A stretch of DNA of 64,000 bases from Alteriqipengyuania flavescens (GTDB lineage: Bacteria; Pseudomonadota; Alphaproteobacteria; Sphingomonadales; Sphingomonadaceae). Made by a program: the position numbers and the translations under genes. Numbering within the stretch: the stretch's first letter is position 1; every line of letters begins with the position of its first letter. Positions 27,311 through 34,684 of this stretch are shown here, piece by piece. Location of the stretch: contig NZ_CP129107.1 of NCBI RefSeq assembly GCF_030406725.1, positions 124,001 to 188,000 on the forward strand. The letters run 5' to 3'. The notes under the pieces are model-generated. The model was not told the origin of the DNA. It made no database searches and saw only the letters and a list, made by a program, of their open reading frames with translations.

Positions 27311-27332
27311 TGATGTAAGTAAGCCCCAATTT
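27304..27332 (+). promoter_or_regulatory. candidate promoter and TetR operator in the divergent spacer
   Basis: A consensus -35 hexamer TTGACA (27304-27309) is followed after 17 bases by a weak -10 (CAATTT, 27327-27332), reading toward the gene at 27363. Overlapping the -35 is the short dyad ACAT-TG-ATGT (27307-27316), which also covers the TetR start codon. This layout would allow the regulator to block the divergent promoter and its own translation start. The dyad is short and the assignment is inference. Confidence 0.35.
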
Positions 27333-27362
27333 GCAATCACGAACAATCACGAGGCAACCAAC

Positions 27363-28310
27363 ATGAACGCCCCGACTGCAATCCCGTTAGACCGCGCCGC
27401 CGCAACCGACAAGGACGCGGCCCGCACCGCTACCCGCACTGCTACTGGTACTGGCGCCCGCACCACTCCCACCCCCGCCGATCTCGACATCGTGATCCGT
27501 GACGAGCGCTTCAATCGCGACAAGAAGGCCGGCCGCTGGTGGGCGGGCGAACCCTTCGGCACGGCCTGGCACAACGCCCTGTCCGCCACTTTCCCGCGCG
27601 GCGAGGCGTTCTTCATCGAATCGGTGAAGGCTCACCGCGACGGCGCCGATCCGAAGCTGGCGGAGGAAATCCGCGCCTTCATCCGGCAGGAAATCAACCA
27701 CACGCGCGAACACGTCGCCTTCAACCGTCTGGCCGAGGACCATGGCTATGACATTCAGAAAATTGACCGGCGGGTGAAGGAACTGCTCGACCTGACGAAG
27801 GGGCGGCCGCAGATCATCAACCTCGCCGTGACCATGGCGCTGGAACACTACACCGCGATGATGGCGCACGAATTCCTCGCCAACCCGCAGCACTTCGCCG
27901 AAGCGGACGAGGAAGTCGCCGCAATGTGGCGCTGGCACGCGGTCGAGGAAATCGAGCACAAGGGCGTCGCCTACGACACCTATCTGCACGCGACGAAGGA
28001 CTGGCCGGCGTGGCGCAAGTACCGCCTGCGCGCGATCATGATGCTGATCATCACCAACAGCTTCATCGTGAACCGCTGGAAGGATGCCATCGAGCTCCTG
28101 GCGCAGGACGGCATCACCGGCTGGAAGGCGCGCTGGGGCCTGTTCAAGTACCTAACGGTTAAGCCCGGCGTGCTGCGGCGGATTTTCCCGGCATGGCTGG
28201 CCTATTTCAAGCCCGGCTTCCACCCGTGGGACCACGACGATCGCGCGCTGATCGGCAAGTACGACAGCGAGTTCGCCGACGCCAACATGACCGCGGTCCC
28301 GGCGGAATAA
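27363..28310 (+). CDS. metal-dependent hydrolase family protein (PF10118 type)
   Basis: The product is 315 aa. Residues 17-38 are a low-complexity Thr/Ala/Arg stretch (TATRTATGTGARTTPTP). The helical core has a His/Glu pattern suggesting a metal site: RQEINHTREHVAFNRLAE, then ALEHYTAMMAHEFL, then WRWHAVEEIEHKGVAYD, consistent with the predicted metal-dependent hydrolase family of about 280 aa seen beside TetR regulators. The reaction is unknown. It is transcribed divergently from the TetR gene. Confidence 0.8.
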   Translation: MNAPTAIPLDRAAATDKDAARTATRTATGTGARTTPTPADLDIVIRDERFNRDKKAGRWWAGEPFGTAWHNALSATFPRGEAFFIESVKAHRDGADPKLAEEIRAFIRQEINHTREHVAFNRLAEDHGYDIQKIDRRVKELLDLTKGRPQIINLAVTMALEHYTAMMAHEFLANPQHFAEADEEVAAMWRWHAVEEIEHKGVAYDTYLHATKDWPAWRKYRLRAIMMLIITNSFIVNRWKDAIELLAQDGITGWKARWGLFKYLTVKPGVLRRIFPAWLAYFKPGFHPWDHDDRALIGKYDSEFADANMTAVPAE

Positions 28311-28327
28311 ACGCGTCCGTTTTGTAG

Positions 28328-28414
28328 CCCTTCCCATTGGGGAAGGGTTGGGATGGAGGTTCGACGCCAGTGGCCACGGAACCCCCACCCCCGGCCCCTC
28401 CCCACGGGGAGGGG
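28328..28414. repeat. pair of G/C-block palindromes downstream of 28310
   Basis: Two 20-base near-perfect palindromes lie between the convergent ends of the hydrolase and GNAT genes: 28328-28347 (CCCTTCCC, ATTG, GGGAAGGG) and 28395-28414 (CCCCTCCCC, AC, GGGGAGGGG region). They could fold as hairpins and act as bidirectional terminators, but neither has a following T run. Similar CCCTCCCC/GGGGAGGG palindromes are dispersed in many sphingomonad genomes, so a REP-like repeat is equally possible. Confidence 0.55.
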
Positions 28415-28430
28415 AGAATAATTGCCCGGC

Positions 28431-28976
28431 TCAGGCCGCCTGGGGTTCGTCGCCGCTCGCCATCCCCGCCCCGAGCAGCAGCTCGTACTGCCGTACGGGC
28501 GATTCCTCGCCCCTGCCGCAGCTAAAGCGCGGCATGACGCGGCCCGTCGGCGTGAAGCCGTTCTTCTCCAGCACCCGGCCGGACGCAGGATTGTCGAGGA
28601 AGTGGCCCGCCGTCAGCCGGTCGAGCCCGAGCATGCGCGCGACCTCGATCACGCCGGCCAGCGCTTCGGAGGCATAGCCGCGCCCCCAGTATTCGCGCGC
28701 GATCCAGTAACCGACCTCGACCTCGCCCGCGTCCTCGCCCAGCCCGGCACTGCCGATCAACCGTTCGCCCCGCGCCGTGGGCTCGGTGACGATGAAGCTC
28801 GGCAGGCTGGGATCCTGGCCGCGCGCGGCGAAGGCCTGCGCATCCTTGGGGCGATAGGGCCACGGCGCCTTGGCAAGGTTTCGCACCACCGTTTCGTCGG
28901 CGATGCCGGCAAAGATCGCTTCCCAGTCGTCGGGGAAGACGGGCCGCAGGAACAGGCGCTGCGTACGGTGGAACAT
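28431..28976 (-). CDS. GNAT family N-acetyltransferase (RimJ/RimL-like)
   Basis: This 181-aa GNAT enzyme is of the ribosomal-protein-acetyltransferase-like group. It begins MFHRTQRLFLRPVFPDD, typical of RimJ/RimL-type proteins, with motif A in EVEVGYWIAREYWGRGYASEAL (acetyl-CoA loop R/Q-x-x-G-x-G/A form) and the NPASGRVLEKNGF C-terminal motif. The ATG at 28976 was chosen over an upstream in-frame start. The substrate could be a protein N-terminus or a small amine; this cannot be told from sequence. Confidence 0.88.
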   Translation of the reverse strand: MFHRTQRLFLRPVFPDDWEAIFAGIADETVVRNLAKAPWPYRPKDAQAFAARGQDPSLPSFIVTEPTARGERLIGSAGLGEDAGEVEVGYWIAREYWGRGYASEALAGVIEVARMLGLDRLTAGHFLDNPASGRVLEKNGFTPTGRVMPRFSCGRGEESPVRQYELLLGAGMASGDEPQAA

Positions 28977-29085
28977 CGGTACTACTCCTCTCGCCCCCGC
29001 AAGCCGCACGATTATGCGGGAATTCTTACTGGAGCCTGCACACGGCCGCCCGATGGCGGCAGATTGTTGCAAGGGAGCGACACAT

Positions 29086-29119
29086 AGAAAAAGGGAGAGG
29101 GGTTGGCCCCGTCTCCCTT
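29086..29119 (-). terminator. rho-independent terminator of rplU-rpmA
   Basis: On the minus strand an AAGGGAGA / TCTCCCTT stem with further GGGG-CCCC pairing around a short loop is followed by TTTTTC. It lies about 70 bases after the rpmA stop at 29188, the right place and strand to end the ribosomal protein operon. Confidence 0.8.
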
Positions 29120-29187
29120 GCAGATGCCGGTGTTCGAAAACCCGGCGGGGCCATCCCGGTGGATGACCCCGTTATCGGATCACCCGG

Positions 29188-29457
29188 TTATTCGGCTGCT
29201 TCCGCCATGGCGTCCACGGACACGTAAGTGCGACCGAGTTTGCCCGAGTGGAATCGCACGCGGCCGTCCACGAGCGAGAAAATCGTGTGGTCGCGGCCGA
29301 GGCCGACGTTCTGGCCCGGGTACCACTTGGTCCCGCGCTGGCGCACGATGATGTTGCCGCCGACGACGTTTTCGCCGCCGAACTTCTTCACGCCGAGGCG
29401 CTGACCCGCTGAGTCGCGGCCGTTACGCGAAGAGCCGCCTGCTTTTTTATGTGCCAT
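29188..29457 (-). CDS. rpmA: 50S ribosomal protein L27
   Basis: L27 is a large-subunit protein whose N-terminal tail reaches the peptidyl transferase centre. The 89-aa product starts [18 protein letters not shown], the typical L27 N-terminus without a cleavable leader, followed by [31 protein letters not shown] and [16 protein letters not shown]. It lies 26 bases after rplU and shares its promoter and terminator. Confidence 0.97.
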   Translation of the reverse strand: MAHKKAGGSSRNGRDSAGQRLGVKKFGGENVVGGNIIVRQRGTKWYPGQNVGLGRDHTIFSLVDGRVRFHSGKLGRTYVSVDAMAEAAE

Positions 29458-29483
29458 GTCTCGTTCCTACCGGATCGCTTGGA

Positions 29484-29942
29484 TTACTTCTTGGCAGCCG
29501 GCTTACTGGCCGGTGCCTTCTTGGTTGCGGCTGCCTTCTTCGGTGCCTCAGCCTTCGCCTTGGGAGCTGCCTCCCTGGTGTCAGCCTTGGGGGCGTCCTC
29601 CGTCGTGGCTTCTTCCTTCTTCGGCGCGGCCTTCTTCTTGCTGCCTTCGCCGACCGAGGTGATGCGCAGCAGCGTCATCTGCTGGCGGTGGCCGGCCTTG
29701 CGGCGATAGTTGTGACGGCGACGCTTCTTGAAAACGACGACCTTCTCGCTCTTCGCTTGGGCGATGATCTCGGCCGAGACGGTCACCTTGGCGGCATCCG
29801 CCATGCTGTCGCCTTCGCCGGCCAGCAGGACATCGCCCAGGGTGATCGTGTCACCGGCTTCGCCGCCGAGTTTCTCGACCGCGATCTTGTCTCCTTCGGC
29901 GACGCGATACTGCTTGCCGCCCGTGCGCACTACTGCGAACAT
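29484..29942 (-). CDS. rplU: 50S ribosomal protein L21 with Lys/Ala-rich C-terminal extension
   Basis: The 152-aa protein has a normal L21 core over about the first 103 residues: [36 protein letters not shown] and [14 protein letters not shown]. The remaining 50 residues are Lys, Ala, Pro and Glu only in effect ([18 protein letters not shown], then [20 protein letters not shown]). Such tails are common in L21 of sphingomonads and probably bind rRNA or are disordered. ATG 29942 is used; the frame is open further upstream but lies in the leader. Confidence 0.95.
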   Translation of the reverse strand: MFAVVRTGGKQYRVAEGDKIAVEKLGGEAGDTITLGDVLLAGEGDSMADAAKVTVSAEIIAQAKSEKVVVFKKRRRHNYRRKAGHRQQMTLLRITSVGEGSKKKAAPKKEEATTEDAPKADTREAAPKAKAEAPKKAAATKKAPASKPAAKK

Positions 29943-30060
29943 GGTTTTCAAATCCGTTTCTAATCGTGTCAGGTCGCCCCGCTCCGATCCGCTGCCCGAA
30001 CGGGCAACATAGCGCAAGCGACACGCCGGCCACCCGCAAGGGAGGCCGGAAAGAAGGGAG

Positions 30061-30089
30061 CCGTTAGGCCAAGCCCCGTCTTCTGTCAA
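30061..30089 (-). promoter_or_regulatory. promoter of rplU-rpmA
   Basis: On the minus strand a consensus -35 TTGACA (30084-30089) is separated by exactly 17 bases from a -10-like TAACGG (30061-30066). Transcription would begin near 30054 and give a leader of about 110 bases before rplU. The leader contains a small GC hairpin (TGCCCG-TTC-GGGCA, around 29995-30010). No classical ribosomal autoregulation structure is evident. Confidence 0.65.
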
Positions 30090-30194
30090 CGCCGGGCGGG
30101 CGGTTTTTTGCCCGCTGTCGGACCCCGCGTGCGCCCGTCATGCAGCGCCCGTCCCATATGGTGCGCCGCGCCAAACATGCTAGGGCTGCGGGCG

Positions 30195-30692
30195 ATGCGT
30201 ATCGTCCTGCCCTTTGCCGCCGCCCTGCCCCTCGCCGCCTGCGCGGGGGCCAGCACCGACTACCCCAGCCTTGCCATCCGGGATGCAGAGCTCAGGCGCA
30301 CGGGCGACGTCGATTATTCAAACCCCGCCGCGCCCCTGCGCGCCCTGCCCGCCGACCAGCGCGCCTTGCTGGAAGAGCGGCGCGCCGCCGCGCTGGCCAA
30401 TGCGGCGGCGTTTCGCGAATCGCTCGGCCGGGCGCAGCGGGCCGTGGCGGCAGCTTCGGGCGCATCGGTCACCTCCGACGCCTGGGCCGCCGCGCAGGTG
30501 GCCGTGGCCGACCTATCGAGCCAGCGCAGCGCCATGGCCGGGCCGCTCGCCGACATCGAACTGCTGTATGTCGAGACCTACGATATCGGCGTCGATGCGA
30601 GCGATGTGGAGCGCGCGCGCAACGAGCTTGCCGCGCTGCAGGGCGAACAGGATGCCGCCATCGCCGCGCTGCGCAGCCGATTGCGGCGCTAG
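30195..30692 (+). CDS. hypothetical lipoprotein, helical
   Basis: This 165-aa protein has a short signal with lipobox LPLAAC (Cys16) and a mature part that is mostly Ala/Glu/Arg-rich helix, likely coiled coil (residues about 55-165, with ALLEERRAAALANAAAF and ERARNELAALQGEQDAAI). It may be an envelope lipoprotein of the Sphingomonadales with no assigned function. It is divergent from rplU and converges on moaE with overlapping stops. Confidence 0.75.
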   Translation: MRIVLPFAAALPLAACAGASTDYPSLAIRDAELRRTGDVDYSNPAAPLRALPADQRALLEERRAAALANAAAFRESLGRAQRAVAAASGASVTSDAWAAAQVAVADLSSQRSAMAGPLADIELLYVETYDIGVDASDVERARNELAALQGEQDAAIAALRSRLRR

Positions 30693-31135
30693 ACCCGCCA
30701 CCGCTCCAGCGCGGCGTAGTCGTCCGGGCGGGGTTCGATCCAGTGCCAGCCGTCGGCGCGGCGCTCGCGCTTCCAGAACCACGCGGCGCTTTTCAGGTGG
30801 TCCATCAGGAAATCGACCGTGTCGAAAGCGGCGCGGCGATGATCGGCGGCCGCCGCGACGACCACGATTGCCGTGCCTGGCGTCATCACGCCGACCCGGT
30901 GCCATGCGAGTAGGCCGAGCGGCGCGAAGCGGGCCACTGCCTCTCCCGCCAAGGATTCCATCCCCGGCAAGGTAAGCGGTTCGTAGTGGGTGAGTTCCAG
31001 CGCTTTCACACTGTCGCCCTGCCGGACACGCCCCACGAAACTGGCGAGGCCTCCCGCGTCCGGGAACGCCTTTGCCAGACCGGCGATGGCAGAGGCCGGG
31101 GAGAAGCCGCTGGCGGTCACGCGCACGTCGCGCAT
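30689..31135 (-). CDS. moaE: molybdopterin synthase catalytic subunit
   Basis: MoaE is the large subunit that, with MoaD thiocarboxylate, inserts sulfur into cyclic pyranopterin monophosphate to form molybdopterin. The 148-aa protein has FVGRVRQGD, LELTHYEPL, HRVGVMTPG and the catalytic lysine region FLMDHLKSAAWFWKRE. ATG 31135 is chosen; a TTG at 31141 overlaps the moaD stop and would add two residues. It is the last gene of moaA-moaD-moaE. Confidence 0.94.
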   Translation of the reverse strand: MRDVRVTASGFSPASAIAGLAKAFPDAGGLASFVGRVRQGDSVKALELTHYEPLTLPGMESLAGEAVARFAPLGLLAWHRVGVMTPGTAIVVVAAAADHRRAAFDTVDFLMDHLKSAAWFWKRERRADGWHWIEPRPDDYAALERWRV

Positions 31136-31137
31136 GG

Positions 31138-31380
31138 TCAACCGCCGCTGACAGGCGGCAGCAGCGCCACCTCGTCGCCGTCTTGCGCAAGAAGTGCGGT
31201 CTTGTCGGCGAGGACCCTGCCCCGCGCGGCGATCTGCACGCGATCTTCCCGCAGCTGCTCCGCCGTTGAAGGCTGAACCTTTGCGAGCAGGGCCTGCCAG
31301 TCGAGCGGCGCGTCGAATTCGCGCGCGGCCGCGCCTTCACAATCCTGCAACGGGCCGAGGAAGAGTACGCGGACCGCCAT
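31138..31380 (-). CDS. moaD: molybdopterin synthase sulfur-carrier subunit
   Basis: MoaD is a ubiquitin-like sulfur carrier. The 80-aa product has a beta-grasp pattern (MAVRVLFLGPLQDCEG, VALLPPVSGG) and ends in the Gly-Gly that is adenylated by MoeB and thiocarboxylated. The ATG at 31380 overlaps the moaA stop (ATGA), indicating coupled translation. Confidence 0.93.
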   Translation of the reverse strand: MAVRVLFLGPLQDCEGAAAREFDAPLDWQALLAKVQPSTAEQLREDRVQIAARGRVLADKTALLAQDGDEVALLPPVSGG

Positions 31381-32378
31381 CAGCCGCCCGTCACCGACAT
31401 CGTCCGTGCCTGCGCCGGGGCCTGCCCGGGCGCGGTGATGGAAAAATCGTGCCGTTCGGGCTTGGTGCGCATCGCCATGTCCAGCGCCGCATGGATGCGC
31501 GCGGGGTCCTCGCTTCGCAACGCGGCGCGCAGGTCCACCCGGCCGGCATCGCCCAGGCAGGGATAGAGCTGGCCCGTGGCGGTCACGCGGATGCGGTTGC
31601 AACTGCCGCAGAAGTTTTCGCTCAGCGGCGTGATGAAGCCGATGCGTCCGCCTGTCGCAGCGCTGCGCATGTAGCGCGCCGGTCCGGCGGTCCGGTGGTC
31701 GATGGCGAAGAGGCCGAATTCTGCCTCAAGTTCCTCTCGCACCGTGGAGAGCGGCAGATACTGGTCGAAGCGGTCCTCGCCCGTTTCGCCCAGCGGCATG
31801 ATTTCGATAAGCGCGAGGTCGAAGCCCTGCCCATGCGCCCAGCGGACCATGTCGGGGAGGTCGTGCCGGTTGCCCGACTTCAACGCCACAGTGTTGATGC
31901 GCAGCGATAGCCCGGCACGCCTGGCGATCGCGATGCCATCCAGCACCTGCCACAGGTCGCCGCCCCGCGTCAGCCGGGCAAAACGATCGGCGTCTAACGT
32001 ATCGAGCGAGACATTGACCCGCCGCACGCCCGCCGCGGCGAGGGCCTCTGCATGTTCTGCCAGCATCGTGCCGTTGGTCGTCAGCGTCAGCTCGTCCAGG
32101 CCGCTGCCGACGAGCGCCCCGAGCCGTTCGACCAGATCCATCGCTCCGCGCCGCACGAGCGGCTCACCCCCGGTAAGCCGGATGCGGCGAATGCCGCGCG
32201 CGACGAAATGGGTCGCCAACAATTCCAGCTCGTCGAGGGAGAGCAGGTCCTTGCGCGGAAGAAATTCCATGCGTTCGGGCATGCAATAGGTGCAGCGCAG
32301 GTTGCAGCGGTCGGTCAGCGAAAGGCGCAGGTAATTGATCCGCCGCGCAAATCCGTCGATCAAGTTGCCCTCGTTCAT
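31380..32378 (-). CDS. moaA: GTP 3',8-cyclase
   Basis: MoaA is a radical SAM enzyme that starts molybdenum cofactor synthesis by converting GTP to 3',8-cyclo-GTP. The 332-aa protein has the radical SAM cluster motif C25-X3-C29-X2-C32 (DRCNLRCTYC) and RLTGGEPLVRR. The C-terminal second cluster is in NFCGSCNRIRVTATGQLYPC, and the essential Gly-Gly tail is at the C-terminus (SVTGG). It heads the moaA-moaD-moaE set. moaC is not in the window. Confidence 0.96.
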   Translation of the reverse strand: MNEGNLIDGFARRINYLRLSLTDRCNLRCTYCMPERMEFLPRKDLLSLDELELLATHFVARGIRRIRLTGGEPLVRRGAMDLVERLGALVGSGLDELTLTTNGTMLAEHAEALAAAGVRRVNVSLDTLDADRFARLTRGGDLWQVLDGIAIARRAGLSLRINTVALKSGNRHDLPDMVRWAHGQGFDLALIEIMPLGETGEDRFDQYLPLSTVREELEAEFGLFAIDHRTAGPARYMRSAATGGRIGFITPLSENFCGSCNRIRVTATGQLYPCLGDAGRVDLRAALRSEDPARIHAALDMAMRTKPERHDFSITAPGQAPAQARTMSVTGG

Positions 32379-32383
32379 GCGGC

Positions 32384-32722
32384 TCAGCCTAACGCACCTT
32401 GCGGTTCGGCGCCATCCACAACGAAATATTGCCCGGTGATGCCCGGCGCAGAGGCGAGCCAGGCCGCGGCCGCTTCCATGGCCGCATCGTCGTTCCCGCT
32501 GATGGCATTGACCCTGCGCGGGGCGACATTGCGAGCAAGCGCACCCATTGCAGCGCGCAAATATCGCTCGTGGGTTTTGGGCACAGCGGGCAATTGCACC
32601 GTCAGGATATCGAGCACGGACAGCCCGACCTCGATCAGCTTCACGTGATTGCCGTAGAACAGGGCCGCCGCGTCGAGCGGATCGTCCGGCATCTCCTCGA
32701 TTACGTAGCGTCCGGATTCCAC
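32384..32722 (-). CDS. short SDR-like C-terminal fragment, hypothetical protein
   Basis: A 112-aa protein with a GTG start at 32722. The second half, VAPRRVNAISGNDDAAM then AAAWLASAPGITGQYFVVDG, closely follows the C-terminal part of short-chain dehydrogenases (RVNAI..., W-L-x-S/A, ITGQ-x-x-VDG). The NAD-binding GxxxGxG and the catalytic Tyr-x3-Lys are absent because the N-terminal two thirds are missing. It sits between folB and moaA on the same strand. In other bacteria folB is often accompanied by a full-length SDR of the FolM (pteridine reductase) type, so this may be a reduced descendant. Whether it is functional is unclear. Confidence 0.65.
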   Translation of the reverse strand: MESGRYVIEEMPDDPLDAAALFYGNHVKLIEVGLSVLDILTVQLPAVPKTHERYLRAAMGALARNVAPRRVNAISGNDDAAMEAAAAWLASAPGITGQYFVVDGAEPQGALG

Positions 32723-32729
32723 AGGCTGA

Positions 32730-33113
32730 TCAGCGCCGCTCGCGGTGCAACGTCATGCCGATCTTCTCGTCCGCCTCGCTGATCTTCGGCTTGACGATCT
32801 TGACTGTCACCGCCTCGATCCGTTCGTCCTGCGCCATCAGCGTGGTGCAGACGTGGTCGGCCACCGATTCGATCAGCTTGAAATGCACATCTTTCGGCAA
32901 TGCGCTCGACGCCGCCTCGATCAGGTCCATGTAATTCTTGCTGTCGGAAAGCGGCGTGTCGGGCGTGTACTCCGGTTCGGGCCGCATCCTGACGGAGATC
33001 GTGAAGACCAGCGGCTGCGCCTCGCCCGTTTCTTCGGAATAGATCCCGGTGAGGACGTCGTGGGTGAAGTCCGCGACTTCGAGCACCAGTGTGTCTTTGC
33101 TGAATGCAGTCAT
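32730..33113 (-). CDS. folB: dihydroneopterin aldolase
   Basis: FolB converts 7,8-dihydroneopterin to 6-hydroxymethyl-dihydropterin in folate synthesis. The 127-aa protein has the tunnelling fold pattern: VLTGIYSEETGEAQPLVF near the N-terminus with the catalytic Glu, the NYMDLIEAAS helix, FKLIESVADHVC, and VTVKIVKPKISEADEKIGM with the catalytic Lys. The ATG at 33113 leaves 11 bases to the tlyA stop, so the genes are probably one operon with the short SDR-like gene downstream. Confidence 0.9.
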   Translation of the reverse strand: MTAFSKDTLVLEVADFTHDVLTGIYSEETGEAQPLVFTISVRMRPEPEYTPDTPLSDSKNYMDLIEAASSALPKDVHFKLIESVADHVCTTLMAQDERIEAVTVKIVKPKISEADEKIGMTLHRERR

Positions 33114-33124
33114 GGAAACGGCCC

Positions 33125-33859
33125 CTAGCGCCTTTGCGCGGCGATGAGAAATTCCACGTTGCCTTCCGGCCCGGTGATCGGGCTTTCGACGATGCCGTCA
33201 ACCTGCCAGCCTGCGCTTTCCAGCCAGTGTCGCACTTCGCCGCACACGCGGTCGTGCAGCGCCGGATCGCGCACCACGCCGCCCTTGCCAACCTCGTCGC
33301 GACCGACCTCGAATTGCGGCTTGATCAGCGCGACCAGACGGCACGGCGTGGCCGCAAGCTCCAGCGGGCGCTCCAGCACCTTGGCAAGGCCGATGAAGCT
33401 GGCATCGCACACCACCCAGTCGCACGGCCGGTCGATTTGTTCCGCGGTCAGGATCCGCGCGCTCGTCTGCTCCAGCACGGTCACGCGCTCGTCCTGCCGC
33501 AGTTTCCACGCGAGCTGGTTCGTGCCGCTGTCGACCGCAAAGACATGCGCCGCCCCGCCCTGCAGCAGGACGTCGGTGAACCCGCCGGTAGAAGAGCCGA
33601 TGTCCATTGCGATCGCGCCGCGCGGATCGAGCCCGAAATGCGCGATGGCGTGGGCGAGCTTGATGCCGCCGCGGCTGACCCACGGATGGTCGCGTCCGCG
33701 CACTTCCAACGGCGCATCGACGGCAAGCTGCTGGCCGGGCTTGGCGATCTTCGTCTCGCCGGAAAAGACCAGCCCCGCCATCACCAGCGCCTGGGCACGT
33801 GTGCGGCTTTCCACCAGTCCGCGCTCCACCAGCGCCTGATCCACCCTCTGCTTCGCCAT
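33125..33859 (-). CDS. tlyA: TlyA family rRNA (cytidine-2'-O)-methyltransferase
   Basis: TlyA methylates the 2'-OH of cytidines in rRNA (16S C1409 and/or 23S C1920). The 244-aa protein has an N-terminal S4 RNA-binding domain (RVDQALVERGLVESRTRAQA, then VFSGETKI), the SAM-binding DIGSSTGGFTDVLL, DWVVCDASFIGL and KPQFEVGRDEVGKGGVVRD. The start at 33859 (MAKQRVDQ) fits the family; the upstream open frame is shadow. Confidence 0.92.
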   Translation of the reverse strand: MAKQRVDQALVERGLVESRTRAQALVMAGLVFSGETKIAKPGQQLAVDAPLEVRGRDHPWVSRGGIKLAHAIAHFGLDPRGAIAMDIGSSTGGFTDVLLQGGAAHVFAVDSGTNQLAWKLRQDERVTVLEQTSARILTAEQIDRPCDWVVCDASFIGLAKVLERPLELAATPCRLVALIKPQFEVGRDEVGKGGVVRDPALHDRVCGEVRHWLESAGWQVDGIVESPITGPEGNVEFLIAAQRR

Positions 33860-33949
33860 GGCAGCGCGATAGCGGCGAGCCGCCCCACATGCCAGCCGGG
33901 GTTCACATCGCGCGTTGTAACGAGGGGCCCGAACCTTCATAGGAAGCCC

Positions 33950-34495
33950 ATGCAAATCAAACGCCTCCTCGCCTGTATCCCGCTGTTTGCGATCGCCTGC
34001 TGTTCCACCCCGCCGGAGCAGCCGCGCCAGCCGCCGGTGATCTACACCCCGATCCCGCGGCCCGCGCCGACGCCCGAAGCGCCCGTGGTGGCCGTCGCGC
34101 CGGAGAACTGGATCGACAACCCGCGCACGCCGGGGAACTGGACCTACGGCGCCGTCGGCAACGCCACCGTCGCGACCTATGCGGGCGAGGACGGGACCGT
34201 CCGCCTGTCGATCGAATGCGACCTTGCCGCGCGGCAGGTTCGCATCGCGCGGCCGGGCAATGCGCCGTCCGCCGTGGCGATGGGGGTCTTCACCGAAACG
34301 GAGAATCGCCAGCTCAGCGCCTCGCCCACGACAGGGTCCGTGCCGCAGCTGGTCGCCGCGCTGTCCCCGCGAGATCCGCTGCTCGATGCGATGGCCTTTT
34401 CGCGCGGCCGTTTCGCCATCGAGATCGCCGGTCTTGCGCCGCTGTACCTGCCCAGTTGGATCGAGGTCAGCCGGGTGGTCGAGGACTGCCGCTGA
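33950..34495 (+). CDS. hypothetical exported lipoprotein
   Basis: The product is 181 aa with a basic start (MQIKRLLACIPLFAIACCST), a signal ending in a lipobox-like IAC, a Pro-rich linker (PRQPPVIYTPIPRPAPTPEAP) and a compact domain with WTYGAVGNATVATYAGEDG and a final WIEVSRVVEDC. The domain recalls small sphingomonad envelope proteins with no assigned role. It is divergent from tlyA. Confidence 0.72.
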   Translation: MQIKRLLACIPLFAIACCSTPPEQPRQPPVIYTPIPRPAPTPEAPVVAVAPENWIDNPRTPGNWTYGAVGNATVATYAGEDGTVRLSIECDLAARQVRIARPGNAPSAVAMGVFTETENRQLSASPTTGSVPQLVAALSPRDPLLDAMAFSRGRFAIEIAGLAPLYLPSWIEVSRVVEDCR

Positions 34496-34668
34496 AACGC
34501 AAACGGCCCGCGCATATAGCGCAGGCCGGAAGCGCCGTATTCTGACGGGGAAAAGATATATTTCAAGCCTTGTCTTTGCCGCGCAAACGACTCACATATG
34601 CATGTAAGGCCAGCGGTGAACGCGGGTTCTTGCCCCCGGTGAAACGGCGGGTTTTGGCTCAATAGCGC
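34496..34668. other. non-coding spacer with a dyad after the lipoprotein gene
   Basis: No convincing gene is seen. A dyad at 34505-34527 (GGCC, one mismatch, GCGC, ATATA, GCGC, GGCC) begins ten bases after the lipoprotein stop and may terminate it, although no T run follows. A weak promoter-like pair, TTGTCT (34570-34575) and CATATG/ACATAT near 34594-34600, could drive the element starting at 34669. Confidence 0.4.
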
Positions 34669-34683
34669 GAAAGGAGGTGATCC
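34669..34683 (+). promoter_or_regulatory. extended Shine-Dalgarno: perfect 15-base complement to the 16S rRNA tail
   Basis: GAAAGGAGGTGATCC is the exact reverse complement of the conserved 3' end of alphaproteobacterial 16S rRNA (GGATCACCTCCTTTC). Usual Shine-Dalgarno sites match four to six bases. The GGAGG core stands seven bases before the ATG at 34685, the optimal spacing for initiation. Confidence 0.7.
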
Positions 34684-34684
34684 G

